Positions 54,487 through 62,083 of a DNA stretch of 64,000 bases are shown one piece after another (the first letter of the stretch is position 1; the number at the start of each line of letters is the position of its first letter). The stretch spans positions 1 to 64,000 of the forward strand of contig JASCOD010000004.1 of the NCBI GenBank assembly GCA_029959615.1, written 5' to 3'. The position numbers were made by a program, and so were the translations under genes. This DNA is from Flavobacteriaceae bacterium PS02338 (GTDB taxonomy: Bacteria; Bacteroidota; Bacteroidia; Sphingobacteriales; Sphingobacteriaceae). The notes beneath the pieces were generated by a model. The model saw only the letters and a list, made by a program, of their open reading frames with translations, did no database searches and was not told the DNA's origin.

Positions 54487-55818
54487 TTATAATGATGGTA
54501 ATATTTTATGCATCACTTCAATTCCTTCATCAATATGACTTTTTTCTATGCATAGTGCTGGTCTAAAGCGAATAGTTTGATACCCACAACCTAAGAACAT
54601 CACGTTTTCGGCTAATCCCTTTTCAATGAATTTGTTTCTCATTTCTTTATCAGGGAAGTCGAAGGAGCATAGTAGGCCTCTACCGCGAACATTGCTGATT
54701 TTATCGCACCTGTTGGCTAGTTCGTTTAGCTGATTTTTTAGGTATTCACCTACAGTTGCTGCGTTTTCACACAAGTTGTCTTCTTCTATGATATTCAGAA
54801 CTTGAGTAGATCGAACCATATCTACTAAATTTCCTCCCCAGGTAGAATTAATACGTGAAGGTACATTAAAAACATTCCCTTCTACTTCATCCACTTTGTT
54901 CCCAACCAAAATACCACATACCTGCATTTTTTTGCCAAAAGCAACAATGTCTGGTCTAGCCTTTTCATTAAAATGTTGATGGCACCAAAACTTCCCTGTT
55001 AATCCCACACCAGTTTGTACTTCATCATAAATTAGGAAAGCTTCGTTCTCATCTGCCAGTTGACGCAACTGAATTAGAAATTCTTCCCTAATATGGTTGT
55101 CGCCACCTTCCGACTGTATAGGTTCGATGATGATTGCACAAATTTCATCTTTGTGATCTGCAAAAGCCTGTTTAATCTGGTTCAGAGATACAGCTTCTGT
55201 TTCTTCAGCAATCTTTAGGTTTTCTTCGTTCAGAGGAAATTTAAGCTGAGGTGTGCTTACTCTTGGCCAGTCGAATTTGGCAAACCACTTGGTTTTATCG
55301 GGTAATGTATTTGTTAAGCTTAATGTATAACCACTACGGCCGTGAAAAGCTTTTTCAAAGTGTAATACTTTAAATCCTTTTTCTTCCTTGTAGCCTTTGG
55401 CAAAGTTTTTCTGAACTTTCCAATCCATAGCAACTTTAAGGGCATTTTCTATTGCCAACGCTCCTCCTGAAATAAAGAAAGCATGTGGTAAATAATCTGG
55501 AATACCTACACGAGAGAAAGTGTTTACAAATTCTGCATATTGTTGTGTATAGACATCTGAGTTCGAAGGATTCCCTAGAGCTGCGAGTAGTAGGTGATGT
55601 TTAAAAGCTTCATCATTTACCATCTTGGGGTGATTGTAACCTAACGGTACAGATGCAAAGCAAGTAAAGAAATCCAACAATTTTCGATTATACTTAGAAT
55701 CGTAGATATAGGCACCATTACTTTTCTCGATGTCGTAGGTCAAATCGTAACCATCGGCAAGGATATGCTTTTTTAATGTTTGTTTAACCTGATCTGGAGC
55801 TACACTTAATTGATACAT
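54487..55818 (-). CDS. lat: L-lysine 6-transaminase
   Basis: The 443-residue class III PLP aminotransferase moves the epsilon-amino group of lysine to 2-oxoglutarate, giving allysine. ISGGALAIENALKVA is the cofactor phosphate region, IYDEVQTGVGLTGKFW the Asp region, and FGKKMQVCGIL holds the PLP lysine. The GGALA and KKMQVCG forms are typical of the LAT subfamily. A full -33/-7 promoter precedes it and a hairpin follows, so it is a single-gene unit for lysine use. Confidence 0.92.
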   Translation of the reverse strand: MYQLSVAPDQVKQTLKKHILADGYDLTYDIEKSNGAYIYDSKYNRKLLDFFTCFASVPLGYNHPKMVNDEAFKHHLLLAALGNPSNSDVYTQQYAEFVNTFSRVGIPDYLPHAFFISGGALAIENALKVAMDWKVQKNFAKGYKEEKGFKVLHFEKAFHGRSGYTLSLTNTLPDKTKWFAKFDWPRVSTPQLKFPLNEENLKIAEETEAVSLNQIKQAFADHKDEICAIIIEPIQSEGGDNHIREEFLIQLRQLADENEAFLIYDEVQTGVGLTGKFWCHQHFNEKARPDIVAFGKKMQVCGILVGNKVDEVEGNVFNVPSRINSTWGGNLVDMVRSTQVLNIIEEDNLCENAATVGEYLKNQLNELANRCDKISNVRGRGLLCSFDFPDKEMRNKFIEKGLAENVMFLGCGYQTIRFRPALCIEKSHIDEGIEVMHKILPSL

Positions 55819-55840
55819 AGATTTAAGTTTTGGTATAACT

Positions 55841-55871
55841 CAAATTTATAAAAATGTGCCAAAATATCAAA
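55841..55871 (-). promoter_or_regulatory. Canonical promoter of lat
   Basis: The minus strand reads TTTG, 19 bases, then TAAATTTG, exactly the Bacteroidota consensus. The -7 box ends 22 bases before the ATG, giving a leader of about 18 nt. Confidence 0.8.
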
Positions 55872-55976
55872 TTTAGGCGGTTTTTGAACTCGGGGTTCAA
55901 AAACTAGGTTTAAACAGTTTAAAGTTAGATTCTACTTGAAACTTCAACAGTTTTTATAAAATGTGGAAAAAATATT

Positions 55977-56849
55977 TTAAGAGTTTTTCTCGAATTCATC
56001 AATCTTTCCCAAAATTCCGAATAAACCGCCAGTATGAATGGCCAATATTTTAGCGTCTTTCGAGATCTGCTTTTTGCTTATTAAATCGTTGATGGCATAA
56101 AACATTTTTCCTGTGTAAATTGGATCGATGAGTATGCCTGTTTGGGATGTGAAATCTTTAATGAAGCAAATTAATTCTTGACTGGTTTTTGCATAGCCAC
56201 CAAAATGGTAATCTGTATGAAGCTGTAGTTTAGAAAGATCTTGTTCGTAATTTGATATTTCTTGCCTAATAAAATCTCCACCTTTTAAAACTGGGACTAC
56301 ATGCAATTGGGAATCTAAACCGAGCTGATTGATCCCTTTCAATAAGCCTGCCGCAGTAGTGCCGGTTCCAGCAGCACAGAAAATATAGTCGAAAGGTTCG
56401 GTTAACTCATTAATAATTTCAGCGCAGCCTATTGTAGCCTCTTTGCTTGCACCTCCTTCGTCTACGAAATAGGCATTCTCGTCATTTTTATAATGTTTTT
56501 CAAATAGCTCGAGTTTATTTTTATAGCTTTCTCTATCAGTAAAATGTAATTGCATGCCAAATATTTTGCATAGCGCAAGCATTTCATTGCTTATTTCTTC
56601 TCCCCTTACAAATGCTGTTGCTTTTAATTGGTACTTAGCCGCTGCTGCTGCGGTTGCCAATAAATGATTAGAGTATGCTCCACCGAATGTTACTAAATGC
56701 GTTTTGTTTTTAGAGGCCGCATCTAGCAGGATGTATTTAAGCTTGCGCCATTTATTGCCTGATATAAATGGGTCAATGAGATCATCCCTCTTAATAAAAA
56801 GAGAATTTTCATTGTAGGGAACTAGATGTATGGGGCTATGTAATTGCAT
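55977..56849 (-). CDS. D-cysteine desulfhydrase / ACC deaminase family enzyme
   Basis: The 290-residue fold-type II PLP protein carries the probable PLP lysine in SGNKWRKLKYIL and the segments VTFGGAYSNHLLA and CAAGTGTTAAGLL. Family members cleave D-cysteine or 1-aminocyclopropane-1-carboxylate; these residues do not decide which. The ATG abuts the T-run of the terminator of the upstream gene, so there is no room for a separate promoter and expression may depend on read-through. Confidence 0.85.
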   Translation of the reverse strand: MQLHSPIHLVPYNENSLFIKRDDLIDPFISGNKWRKLKYILLDAASKNKTHLVTFGGAYSNHLLATAAAAAKYQLKATAFVRGEEISNEMLALCKIFGMQLHFTDRESYKNKLELFEKHYKNDENAYFVDEGGASKEATIGCAEIINELTEPFDYIFCAAGTGTTAAGLLKGINQLGLDSQLHVVPVLKGGDFIRQEISNYEQDLSKLQLHTDYHFGGYAKTSQELICFIKDFTSQTGILIDPIYTGKMFYAINDLISKKQISKDAKILAIHTGGLFGILGKIDEFEKNS

Positions 56850-56881
56850 AAAAAAAGCTCCTCCAAAGAGAAGCTTTTTAA
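56850..56881 (-). terminator. Terminator between DUF6588 and desulfhydrase genes
   Basis: On the minus strand AAAGCTTCTC and GAGGAGCTTTT pair with one bulge around TTTG and run into seven T, which lead directly into the next ATG at 56849. It may act as a partial terminator or attenuator. Confidence 0.7.
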
Positions 56882-56896
56882 ATCATTTTTGAAAGT

Positions 56897-57901
56897 TTAT
56901 TTTCCGATACCTAAGCCAATACCAGCATTTACGTAACTGTATTCTGATACAGTGTAAGATGCATATAATTTCAATATGGCTAATTTCAACTGAAAACCTG
57001 CGGTTGCTTTAACCGCATTAATGCTTTTCTCATCAATTTTGACAGGGTTAGTTTCTGTAGTGCTGTTAAAATCATAAGTACCTAAAGCATTGATTTTATG
57101 TTGGGCAGTATTGTAACCTAAGCTAGCAAAAGGTGTAAATATGGCTAGTTTTTTAGAAATAATAGCTTCTGCACTAAAACCTCCAAATTCAGTTTTAAGA
57201 ACTTGGTTGCTGTATTTGCCATTGTTCACATCTAGAGGAATCTCGTATTTTAGTTTAGTATAACCACCAGCCACAGCAAGATCAAATGGAAGGATTTTGC
57301 CAGTTTTTCCTAAAATTAAAGGTAGGATTTCTACTTTAGCTCCGATTCCAAATAAGCTGAATTTGCCATTCTCATTTAAGTCAATAGTTGGAGAATAACG
57401 TAATGATACGTCTATGTTTTTAGGTAGACCAACCGTTAGTTGTACCTGTGGAGAAGGAATATAATTAAAGCCTAAACCTTTTGGTAGTTTGAAGGGTTGT
57501 GGATTAGCACCTGTGGTCGGAATCATTTCTACACCTTCTTTATCTTCACCTGTTACAGTTGGAGTAATGGTATTTGCAGGATTAGTTGGCCTTAAGGTTT
57601 GTAGGTTTAATGAGTTAACATTGAAACTTCGATCTTTAGTAGGCGACATTGCTAAAGTAGCCGTTATTCTTAAATCGAAGCGGAATACTCCAATACTTTT
57701 TGCAGAGTTAGCCCATCCAGAGTTTAAGCCTAAACCAAAACCTTTAAAAGCGGGGTTTGCATAAGCGTTAATTAATTTAGTTGCGTCGGCAGGTGTACCT
57801 TTAATTAAGTCACCAACTTCATCTTGTGCCATTAGATTTAACGGCAATAAAAAAGCGCTAAGTAATATAGTATTCTTAAACGCTCTAAATTTGTTTTCCA
57901 T
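56897..57901 (-). CDS. DUF6588 outer-membrane-like protein
   Basis: The 334-residue precursor has a signal peptide (LLSAFLLPLNLMAQ) and a body of alternating hydrophobic and polar strands that suggests an outer-membrane barrel; it matches the pattern I know as DUF6588. It lacks a C-terminal Phe (ends GIGLGIGK). Function is unknown. The downstream gene starts 47 bases after its stop, across a terminator. Confidence 0.7.
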   Translation of the reverse strand: MENKFRAFKNTILLSAFLLPLNLMAQDEVGDLIKGTPADATKLINAYANPAFKGFGLGLNSGWANSAKSIGVFRFDLRITATLAMSPTKDRSFNVNSLNLQTLRPTNPANTITPTVTGEDKEGVEMIPTTGANPQPFKLPKGLGFNYIPSPQVQLTVGLPKNIDVSLRYSPTIDLNENGKFSLFGIGAKVEILPLILGKTGKILPFDLAVAGGYTKLKYEIPLDVNNGKYSNQVLKTEFGGFSAEAIISKKLAIFTPFASLGYNTAQHKINALGTYDFNSTTETNPVKIDEKSINAVKATAGFQLKLAILKLYASYTVSEYSYVNAGIGLGIGK

Positions 57902-58075
57902 GTTTATTTGTTTGATTTTCAGATACGAAAATATATCTTTCTAATCAAATATGGAAAAAAATTTATTACAATTTTAAGGTTTTCGGAGAAGTTTCTCATA
58001 CACTTATTCTTTAATCATCAACTACACTACAATAAATAAGCCAATTTGTTTTTTAGGAATATCAATTTGATAATT

Positions 58076-58083
58076 TACTTTTG
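58076..58083 (+). promoter_or_regulatory. -7 box of rluD
   Basis: TACTTTTG matches the consensus exactly and ends 4 bases before the ATG at 58088, predicting a leaderless mRNA, as for arfB. Confidence 0.55.
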
Positions 58084-58087
58084 CAAC

Positions 58088-59110
58088 ATGGAAAATTTCG
58101 CAATAGGGCAAGAAGATGAGGAACAGGATTTATTTGAGCATTTTAATATTGTCGTGGATAAAGGACAATCGCTATTGCGTATCGACAAGTTTTTGATGCA
58201 CCGTATAGAAAATGCGTCAAGAAATAGAATACAAAATGCTATCGATGCTGGAAATGTATTGGTAAATAAACAACAAATTAAAGCTAGTTATAAGGTAAAA
58301 CCCTTCGATGAGATTTCTATTGTTTATGCTCAGCCGCCACGTGATACCGAAGTTTATCCGGAAGATATACCTCTAGATATCGTTTATGAAGATGATGATC
58401 TACTTGTGGTAAATAAACCAGCTGGAATGGTAGTACATCCAGGTTTTAACAATTATACAGGAACTCTGGTAAATGCTTTGGCTTTCCATTTTGAGCAGTT
58501 GCCTACTTTGCCAGGAAATGATGGTCGCCCAGGTTTGGTACATCGCATAGATAAAGATACATCTGGTCTGTTGCTTATCAGTAAGAACGAAATCACGATG
58601 ACTAAATTGGCTAAACAGTTCTTCGATCATAGTATTACCCGTAAGTATGTGGCTTTAGCTTGGGGCGATATCGAAAATGATGGAAGGATTGAAGGTTATA
58701 TTGGTAGAAGCCTAAAAAATAGAATTATCCAAGATGTGTATGATGATGAAGAAAAAGGCAAGTGGTCGGCAACTAATTATAAGGTTTTGGAACGTTTGAA
58801 CTACGTTACATTGGTTACTTGTCAATTAGAAACAGGTCGCACGCACCAAATCAGAGCTCATATGAAGCATATCGGTCATCCGCTATTTAGTGATGCAACT
58901 TATGGTGGTGATAAGATTTTAAAAGGAACAACGTTTTCTAAATACAAGCAGTTTGTAGCGAATTGTTTCGAGTTGATGCCACGTCAGGCTTTGCATGCGC
59001 AAACCTTAGGTTTCATACATCCAACAACGCAAAAATATATGGAATTTGAGGCACCTATGCCAGCGGATTTTGAAGCAGTATTAAACAAATGGCGTAACTA
59101 TACAGTTTAA
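58088..59110 (+). CDS. rluD: RluD-type pseudouridine synthase
   Basis: From the ATG at 58088 the product is 340 residues with an S4 RNA-binding domain (LLRIDKFLMHRIENASRNRIQ, about 30-85) and the RluA/RluD catalytic domain. The catalytic Asp is in GLVHRIDKDTSGLLL, and QLETGRTHQIRAHM is conserved. It modifies uridines in helix 69 of 23S rRNA. A longer frame upstream would start within the promoter and is rejected. The class IV aminotransferase gene begins on the base after its stop. Confidence 0.93.
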   Translation: MENFAIGQEDEEQDLFEHFNIVVDKGQSLLRIDKFLMHRIENASRNRIQNAIDAGNVLVNKQQIKASYKVKPFDEISIVYAQPPRDTEVYPEDIPLDIVYEDDDLLVVNKPAGMVVHPGFNNYTGTLVNALAFHFEQLPTLPGNDGRPGLVHRIDKDTSGLLLISKNEITMTKLAKQFFDHSITRKYVALAWGDIENDGRIEGYIGRSLKNRIIQDVYDDEEKGKWSATNYKVLERLNYVTLVTCQLETGRTHQIRAHMKHIGHPLFSDATYGGDKILKGTTFSKYKQFVANCFELMPRQALHAQTLGFIHPTTQKYMEFEAPMPADFEAVLNKWRNYTV

Positions 59111-59950
59111 ATGTCGCAATTCATTTTATTCAACGACCAGTTTTTTGCTAACGATGCTGCTATTTTACAGGCTACCAACCGTGCTTTTAAGTTTGGTGAT
59201 GGTTTGTTTGAGTCTATGCGCATGTGTAATGGGAAGCTACAATTTCCTGAATTGCATGCAGATAGGGTTAAAGCAACCATGAAGGCATTAAAAATGGACG
59301 GCTATAATCTTTTGGATGATTATTTTTTGAAACAGAAGACAGGTGAACTAGCTCGTAAGAACAAAATTTATAATAACGCTCGCTTTCGTTTAACTATTTA
59401 TAGGCAAGGCGAGGGACTATACACGCCCGAAACGAACAAAGTTGGTTATTTGTTGGAAGTTAAACCACTAGAAGCATCGGGTTACGAACTGAATAAAAAA
59501 GGGATAATTGTAGATGTTTATGATGAAATAGCCAAGCCAATCAACAAACTCTCAAATTATAAGACAACCAATTCTTTGCCTTTTGTAATGGCTGCAATAT
59601 ACCAAAAGCAACATCAGTTAGATGAGGTTTTATTGCTTAATCAGAATGGATTTTTGTGTGAGAGCACGAGTTCAAACTTATTCGTAGTCTATCAAAATCA
59701 AATTTACACACCAGCATTATCAGAAGGTTGCGTTGGAGGCGTAATGCGAAATGTAGTCATGCGATTAGCGAAAGAGCATCAATTGCCATTGATCGAAGCA
59801 CAAATTAACCCACAGATACTAAACGAAGCCGAAGAAGTTTTTCTGACCAATGCCATTGGCGGCGTACGCTGGGTAATGGGATATGGCCGCAAACGTTATT
59901 TTAACGAAGTAGCAAGGGCATTTAGTAGTTGGTTAAATCAATCTTTGTAA
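59111..59950 (+). CDS. Class IV aminotransferase, probable aminodeoxychorismate lyase
   Basis: The 279-residue fold-type IV PLP protein contains RAFKFGDGLFESMRM, the PLP-lysine region LSNYKTTNSLPFV, and the signature ESTSSNLFVV with GVMRNVV. The family includes PabC lyase, D-amino-acid and branched-chain aminotransferases. With pabB and folC in the window and no other PabC, the lyase role is plausible, not proven. It starts directly on the stop of rluD (TAAATG) and ends at a strong terminator. Confidence 0.8.
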   Translation: MSQFILFNDQFFANDAAILQATNRAFKFGDGLFESMRMCNGKLQFPELHADRVKATMKALKMDGYNLLDDYFLKQKTGELARKNKIYNNARFRLTIYRQGEGLYTPETNKVGYLLEVKPLEASGYELNKKGIIVDVYDEIAKPINKLSNYKTTNSLPFVMAAIYQKQHQLDEVLLLNQNGFLCESTSSNLFVVYQNQIYTPALSEGCVGGVMRNVVMRLAKEHQLPLIEAQINPQILNEAEEVFLTNAIGGVRWVMGYGRKRYFNEVARAFSSWLNQSL

Positions 59951-59959
59951 GTTAAAAGT

Positions 59960-59979
59960 GGAAAGTCAAAAGTAAAAAT
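59960..59979. repeat. 20-bp dispersed repeat, copy 2
   Basis: This is the exact second copy of the 20-base sequence at 4847-4866, placed 9 bases after the aminotransferase stop. Confidence 0.6.
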
Positions 59980-59982
59980 AAG

Positions 59983-60027
59983 GCGTTTTGTATATTTTGA
60001 ATTGAAATACAAAGTTTGCGCTTTTTT
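59983..60027 (+). terminator. Terminator of the rluD - aminotransferase operon
   Basis: GCG plus TTTGTAT pair with ATACAAA plus CGC around an AT-rich loop, followed by six T. It follows the aminotransferase stop by about 33 bases. Confidence 0.8.
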
Positions 60028-60200
60028 ACGATAGCAGCCCTTCTTTCCGCTTAAATCTTTTTTGTCTTCCGTTCCACGTCATTTCGAACGTATGTGAGAA
60101 ATCTAAAATTAGTAATGAATGTCTAACAGATTTAACTTGGTTGATTTTCAATTCCCCTTATTCTTCGTCAACATGACGCAACAAAAAGTATTGCCGTTTC

Positions 60201-60218
60201 TCCTGATAGTTATCGGGA
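60201..60218. repeat. Small palindrome in spacer
   Basis: TCCTGATA and TATCGGGA form a near-perfect 8-bp stem around GT. It is one of at least two palindromes in the gene-free spacer 60028-60428, which otherwise holds CGTCATTTCGAACG-like repeat fragments and no gene. Confidence 0.5.
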
Positions 60219-60298
60219 AGGCTTAGGTAGCCTTGTGTAGTAGTGCTATTAAACCTCTAACAATTTGACGCGACATGTTAAGAGAGATTTAGCGAATT

Positions 60299-60346
60299 GC
60301 GGATTTAAAATCCGCAGATAAATAGTTCCGGATTGCAAATCCGGAA
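60299..60346. repeat. Double palindrome, family F
   Basis: Two adjacent palindromes share the core GGATTtnaAATCC: GCGGATT-TAA-AATCCGC at 60299-60315 and TTCCGGATT-TGC-like AATCCGGAA at 60326-60346. They lie 80 bases beyond the fmt stop. Confidence 0.8.
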
Positions 60347-60428
60347 CAGCGAGATTCATCAGTTAACCAAATGACCAGTTCAACAAATAACCAAATTTGA
60401 GGAGTGAGCTAATGAGCCAATGAACTAA

Positions 60429-61337
60429 TTAAAGTCTCACACCTCTCAAAAACTCATCAACTTGCATACGCTTTTTGCCTTCCAGTTGTAGCTCTAACAA
60501 TTTGATGTATCCATTATTGGTAGCGAACTTTAAGAAAGTTTTACCATCAGTTTCAAAGTTTCCAGCTTCAACGGTTGGATTTGTATCTTCTTTTTCTACT
60601 TTAAAAACCTTTAAAGTTTTCTCATTTAAAAAAGTAAAAGCAGTAGGGTAAGGGCTTAAACCTCTAATATGATTGTAAACAACTTGATTGTCTTGCTTCC
60701 AGTTGATTTCACAGAAATCTTTGAAAATTTTTGGTGCTGCTTTAAGTTCCGTATTCATTGGTTGTGGCACTTCCGTGTAATTGCCATCTTCAATAGATTT
60801 TACCGTTTTCACGATAAGTTCTGCACCGATATTCATTAGTTTATCGTGGAGAGTACCGGCAGTGTCATCTTCTGTAATTGGTGCGCTTGCAGATAAAATC
60901 ACATCACCTGTGTCAATTTCCTGTTTTAAGAAAAAGGTAGTTACACCACTTTCTTTCTCGCCATTAATAATCGCATGGTTAATGGGCGCAGCACCTCTAT
61001 AATGTGGTAATAACGAGCCATGTAAGTTGATCGTTCCCTTTGGAGGCATGTTCCAAACTATTTCTGGCAACATCCTAAATGCAACTACTACTTGTAAATC
61101 TGCGTTCAAATCTTGTAACTCGTTGATAAACTCAGGGTCTTTCAGCTTTAAAGGTTGTAGTACTTTTAATCCGTTTTCTACGGCATATTTTTTTACAGCA
61201 CTTTCATTTAACTTCTGCCCACGACCAGCAGGCTTATCTGCTGCGGTAACTATGCCAACAATATCAAAACCTGCATTTTTTAGTGCATCTAATGATGCCA
61301 CTGCGAAATCAGGCGTACCCATAAAAATTATTTTCAT
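60429..61337 (-). CDS. fmt: Methionyl-tRNA formyltransferase
   Basis: The 302-residue enzyme formylates initiator Met-tRNA with 10-formyl-THF. MKIIFMGTPDFAV begins the formyltransferase domain. The active-site segment is INLHGSLLPHYRGAAPINHAI with IDTGDVI after it, and the C-terminal OB-like domain starts near 205 (WKQDNQVVYNHIRGLSPYP). Length is slightly shorter than E. coli Fmt (315). It lies downstream of smpB with a palindromic repeat between them. Confidence 0.96.
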   Translation of the reverse strand: MKIIFMGTPDFAVASLDALKNAGFDIVGIVTAADKPAGRGQKLNESAVKKYAVENGLKVLQPLKLKDPEFINELQDLNADLQVVVAFRMLPEIVWNMPPKGTINLHGSLLPHYRGAAPINHAIINGEKESGVTTFFLKQEIDTGDVILSASAPITEDDTAGTLHDKLMNIGAELIVKTVKSIEDGNYTEVPQPMNTELKAAPKIFKDFCEINWKQDNQVVYNHIRGLSPYPTAFTFLNEKTLKVFKVEKEDTNPTVEAGNFETDGKTFLKFATNNGYIKLLELQLEGKKRMQVDEFLRGVRL

Positions 61338-61349
61338 GTATTTAAAATT

Positions 61350-61426
61350 ACCCCCTAGCCCCCTTAAGGGGGAATAGGATTTATAGTTGCTAAACTTTAT
61401 TAAGTCCCCTTTAGGGTATTTAGAGG
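61350..61426. repeat. Dispersed palindrome, family G, between smpB and fmt
   Basis: CCCCCTAGCCCCCTTAAGGGGG at one end and GTCCCCTTTAGGGTATTTAG at the other form nested hairpins. The right end touches the smpB stop codon. Confidence 0.75.
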
Positions 61427-61876
61427 TTAAAACTTCATTGCCCTGTCCAATTCACGCTTGCTATCTCTTTCTTTGATGCTATCACGTTTATCGAACTCTT
61501 TTTTACCCTGTGCTAAGGCGATTTCCATTTTTGCAAAACCTCTTTCGTTAATGAAAATTCGTAGAGGAACAATGGTAAAACCTTTTTCCTCGCCCTTCAT
61601 CTTGATTTTTCTCAATTCCTTTTTCTGCAAAAGCAAAACTCGGTCTCTCTTAATATCATGATGATAAAAAGAGCTGTGGCTGTATTCTGAAATATGAAGA
61701 TTTCTTACATAAAGACTACTGCCGATAAACGTGCAGAAAGCATCCGTTAAATTCGCTTTTCCTTGTCTTATTGACTTTATTTCTGTGCCAAGCAAAGCAA
61801 TCCCAGTTACATACTTATCTAAAATATGGTAGTCAAAATACGCTCGCTTATTCTTTATCTGTATATCGTTAGGCAT
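61427..61876 (-). CDS. smpB: SsrA-binding protein SmpB
   Basis: The 149-residue protein is normal SmpB, which carries tmRNA to stalled ribosomes. The conserved segments are KNKRAYFDYHILDKYVTGIALLGTEIKSIR, the GxxNLTDAF region and the C-terminal KREFDKRDSIKERDSKRE tail. GATATTTG 7 bases before the ATG is one base off the -7 consensus. ArfB, encoded elsewhere in the window, is a second rescue route. Confidence 0.97.
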   Translation of the reverse strand: MPNDIQIKNKRAYFDYHILDKYVTGIALLGTEIKSIRQGKANLTDAFCTFIGSSLYVRNLHISEYSHSSFYHHDIKRDRVLLLQKKELRKIKMKGEEKGFTIVPLRIFINERGFAKMEIALAQGKKEFDKRDSIKERDSKRELDRAMKF

Positions 61877-61933
61877 GGTGCAAATATCAACAATTCTAGA
61901 TTATTTAACGTATCTCTCCAATATTTGTTTTAA

Positions 61934-61986
61934 TGCAATTTTGTTGCGTTTTAAATTTCAATCTGTATTTTTGCAATATTGTTGCA
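61934..61986 (+). promoter_or_regulatory. TonB-dependent receptor promoter with paired operator-like sites
   Basis: TTG at 61944-61946, 19 bases, then TATTTTTG at 61966-61973 form a good promoter, about 107 bases before the ATG. Two related dyads, TGCAATTTTGTTGCG (61934-61948) and TGCAATATTGTTGCA (61972-61986), overlap the -33 and the start site; the second is the perfect palindrome TGCAA-N5-TTGCA. The pattern suggests regulation by a dimeric repressor. Confidence 0.55.
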
Positions 61987-62083
61987 TTAGTGTGCTGTTT
62001 AAATATTTCTAACTTAATTTTATTTGTTATTCTAAATATATTTTTAGATTTGTCTAAATTTATGTTTTTGTAAAGCTAATTTA

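Noticed and set aside
58046..58087. Upstream start for rluD giving MFFRNINLIIYFC
   Set aside because: The extension covers the -7 box at 58076-58083 and has no counterpart in the family, which begins just before the S4 domain.
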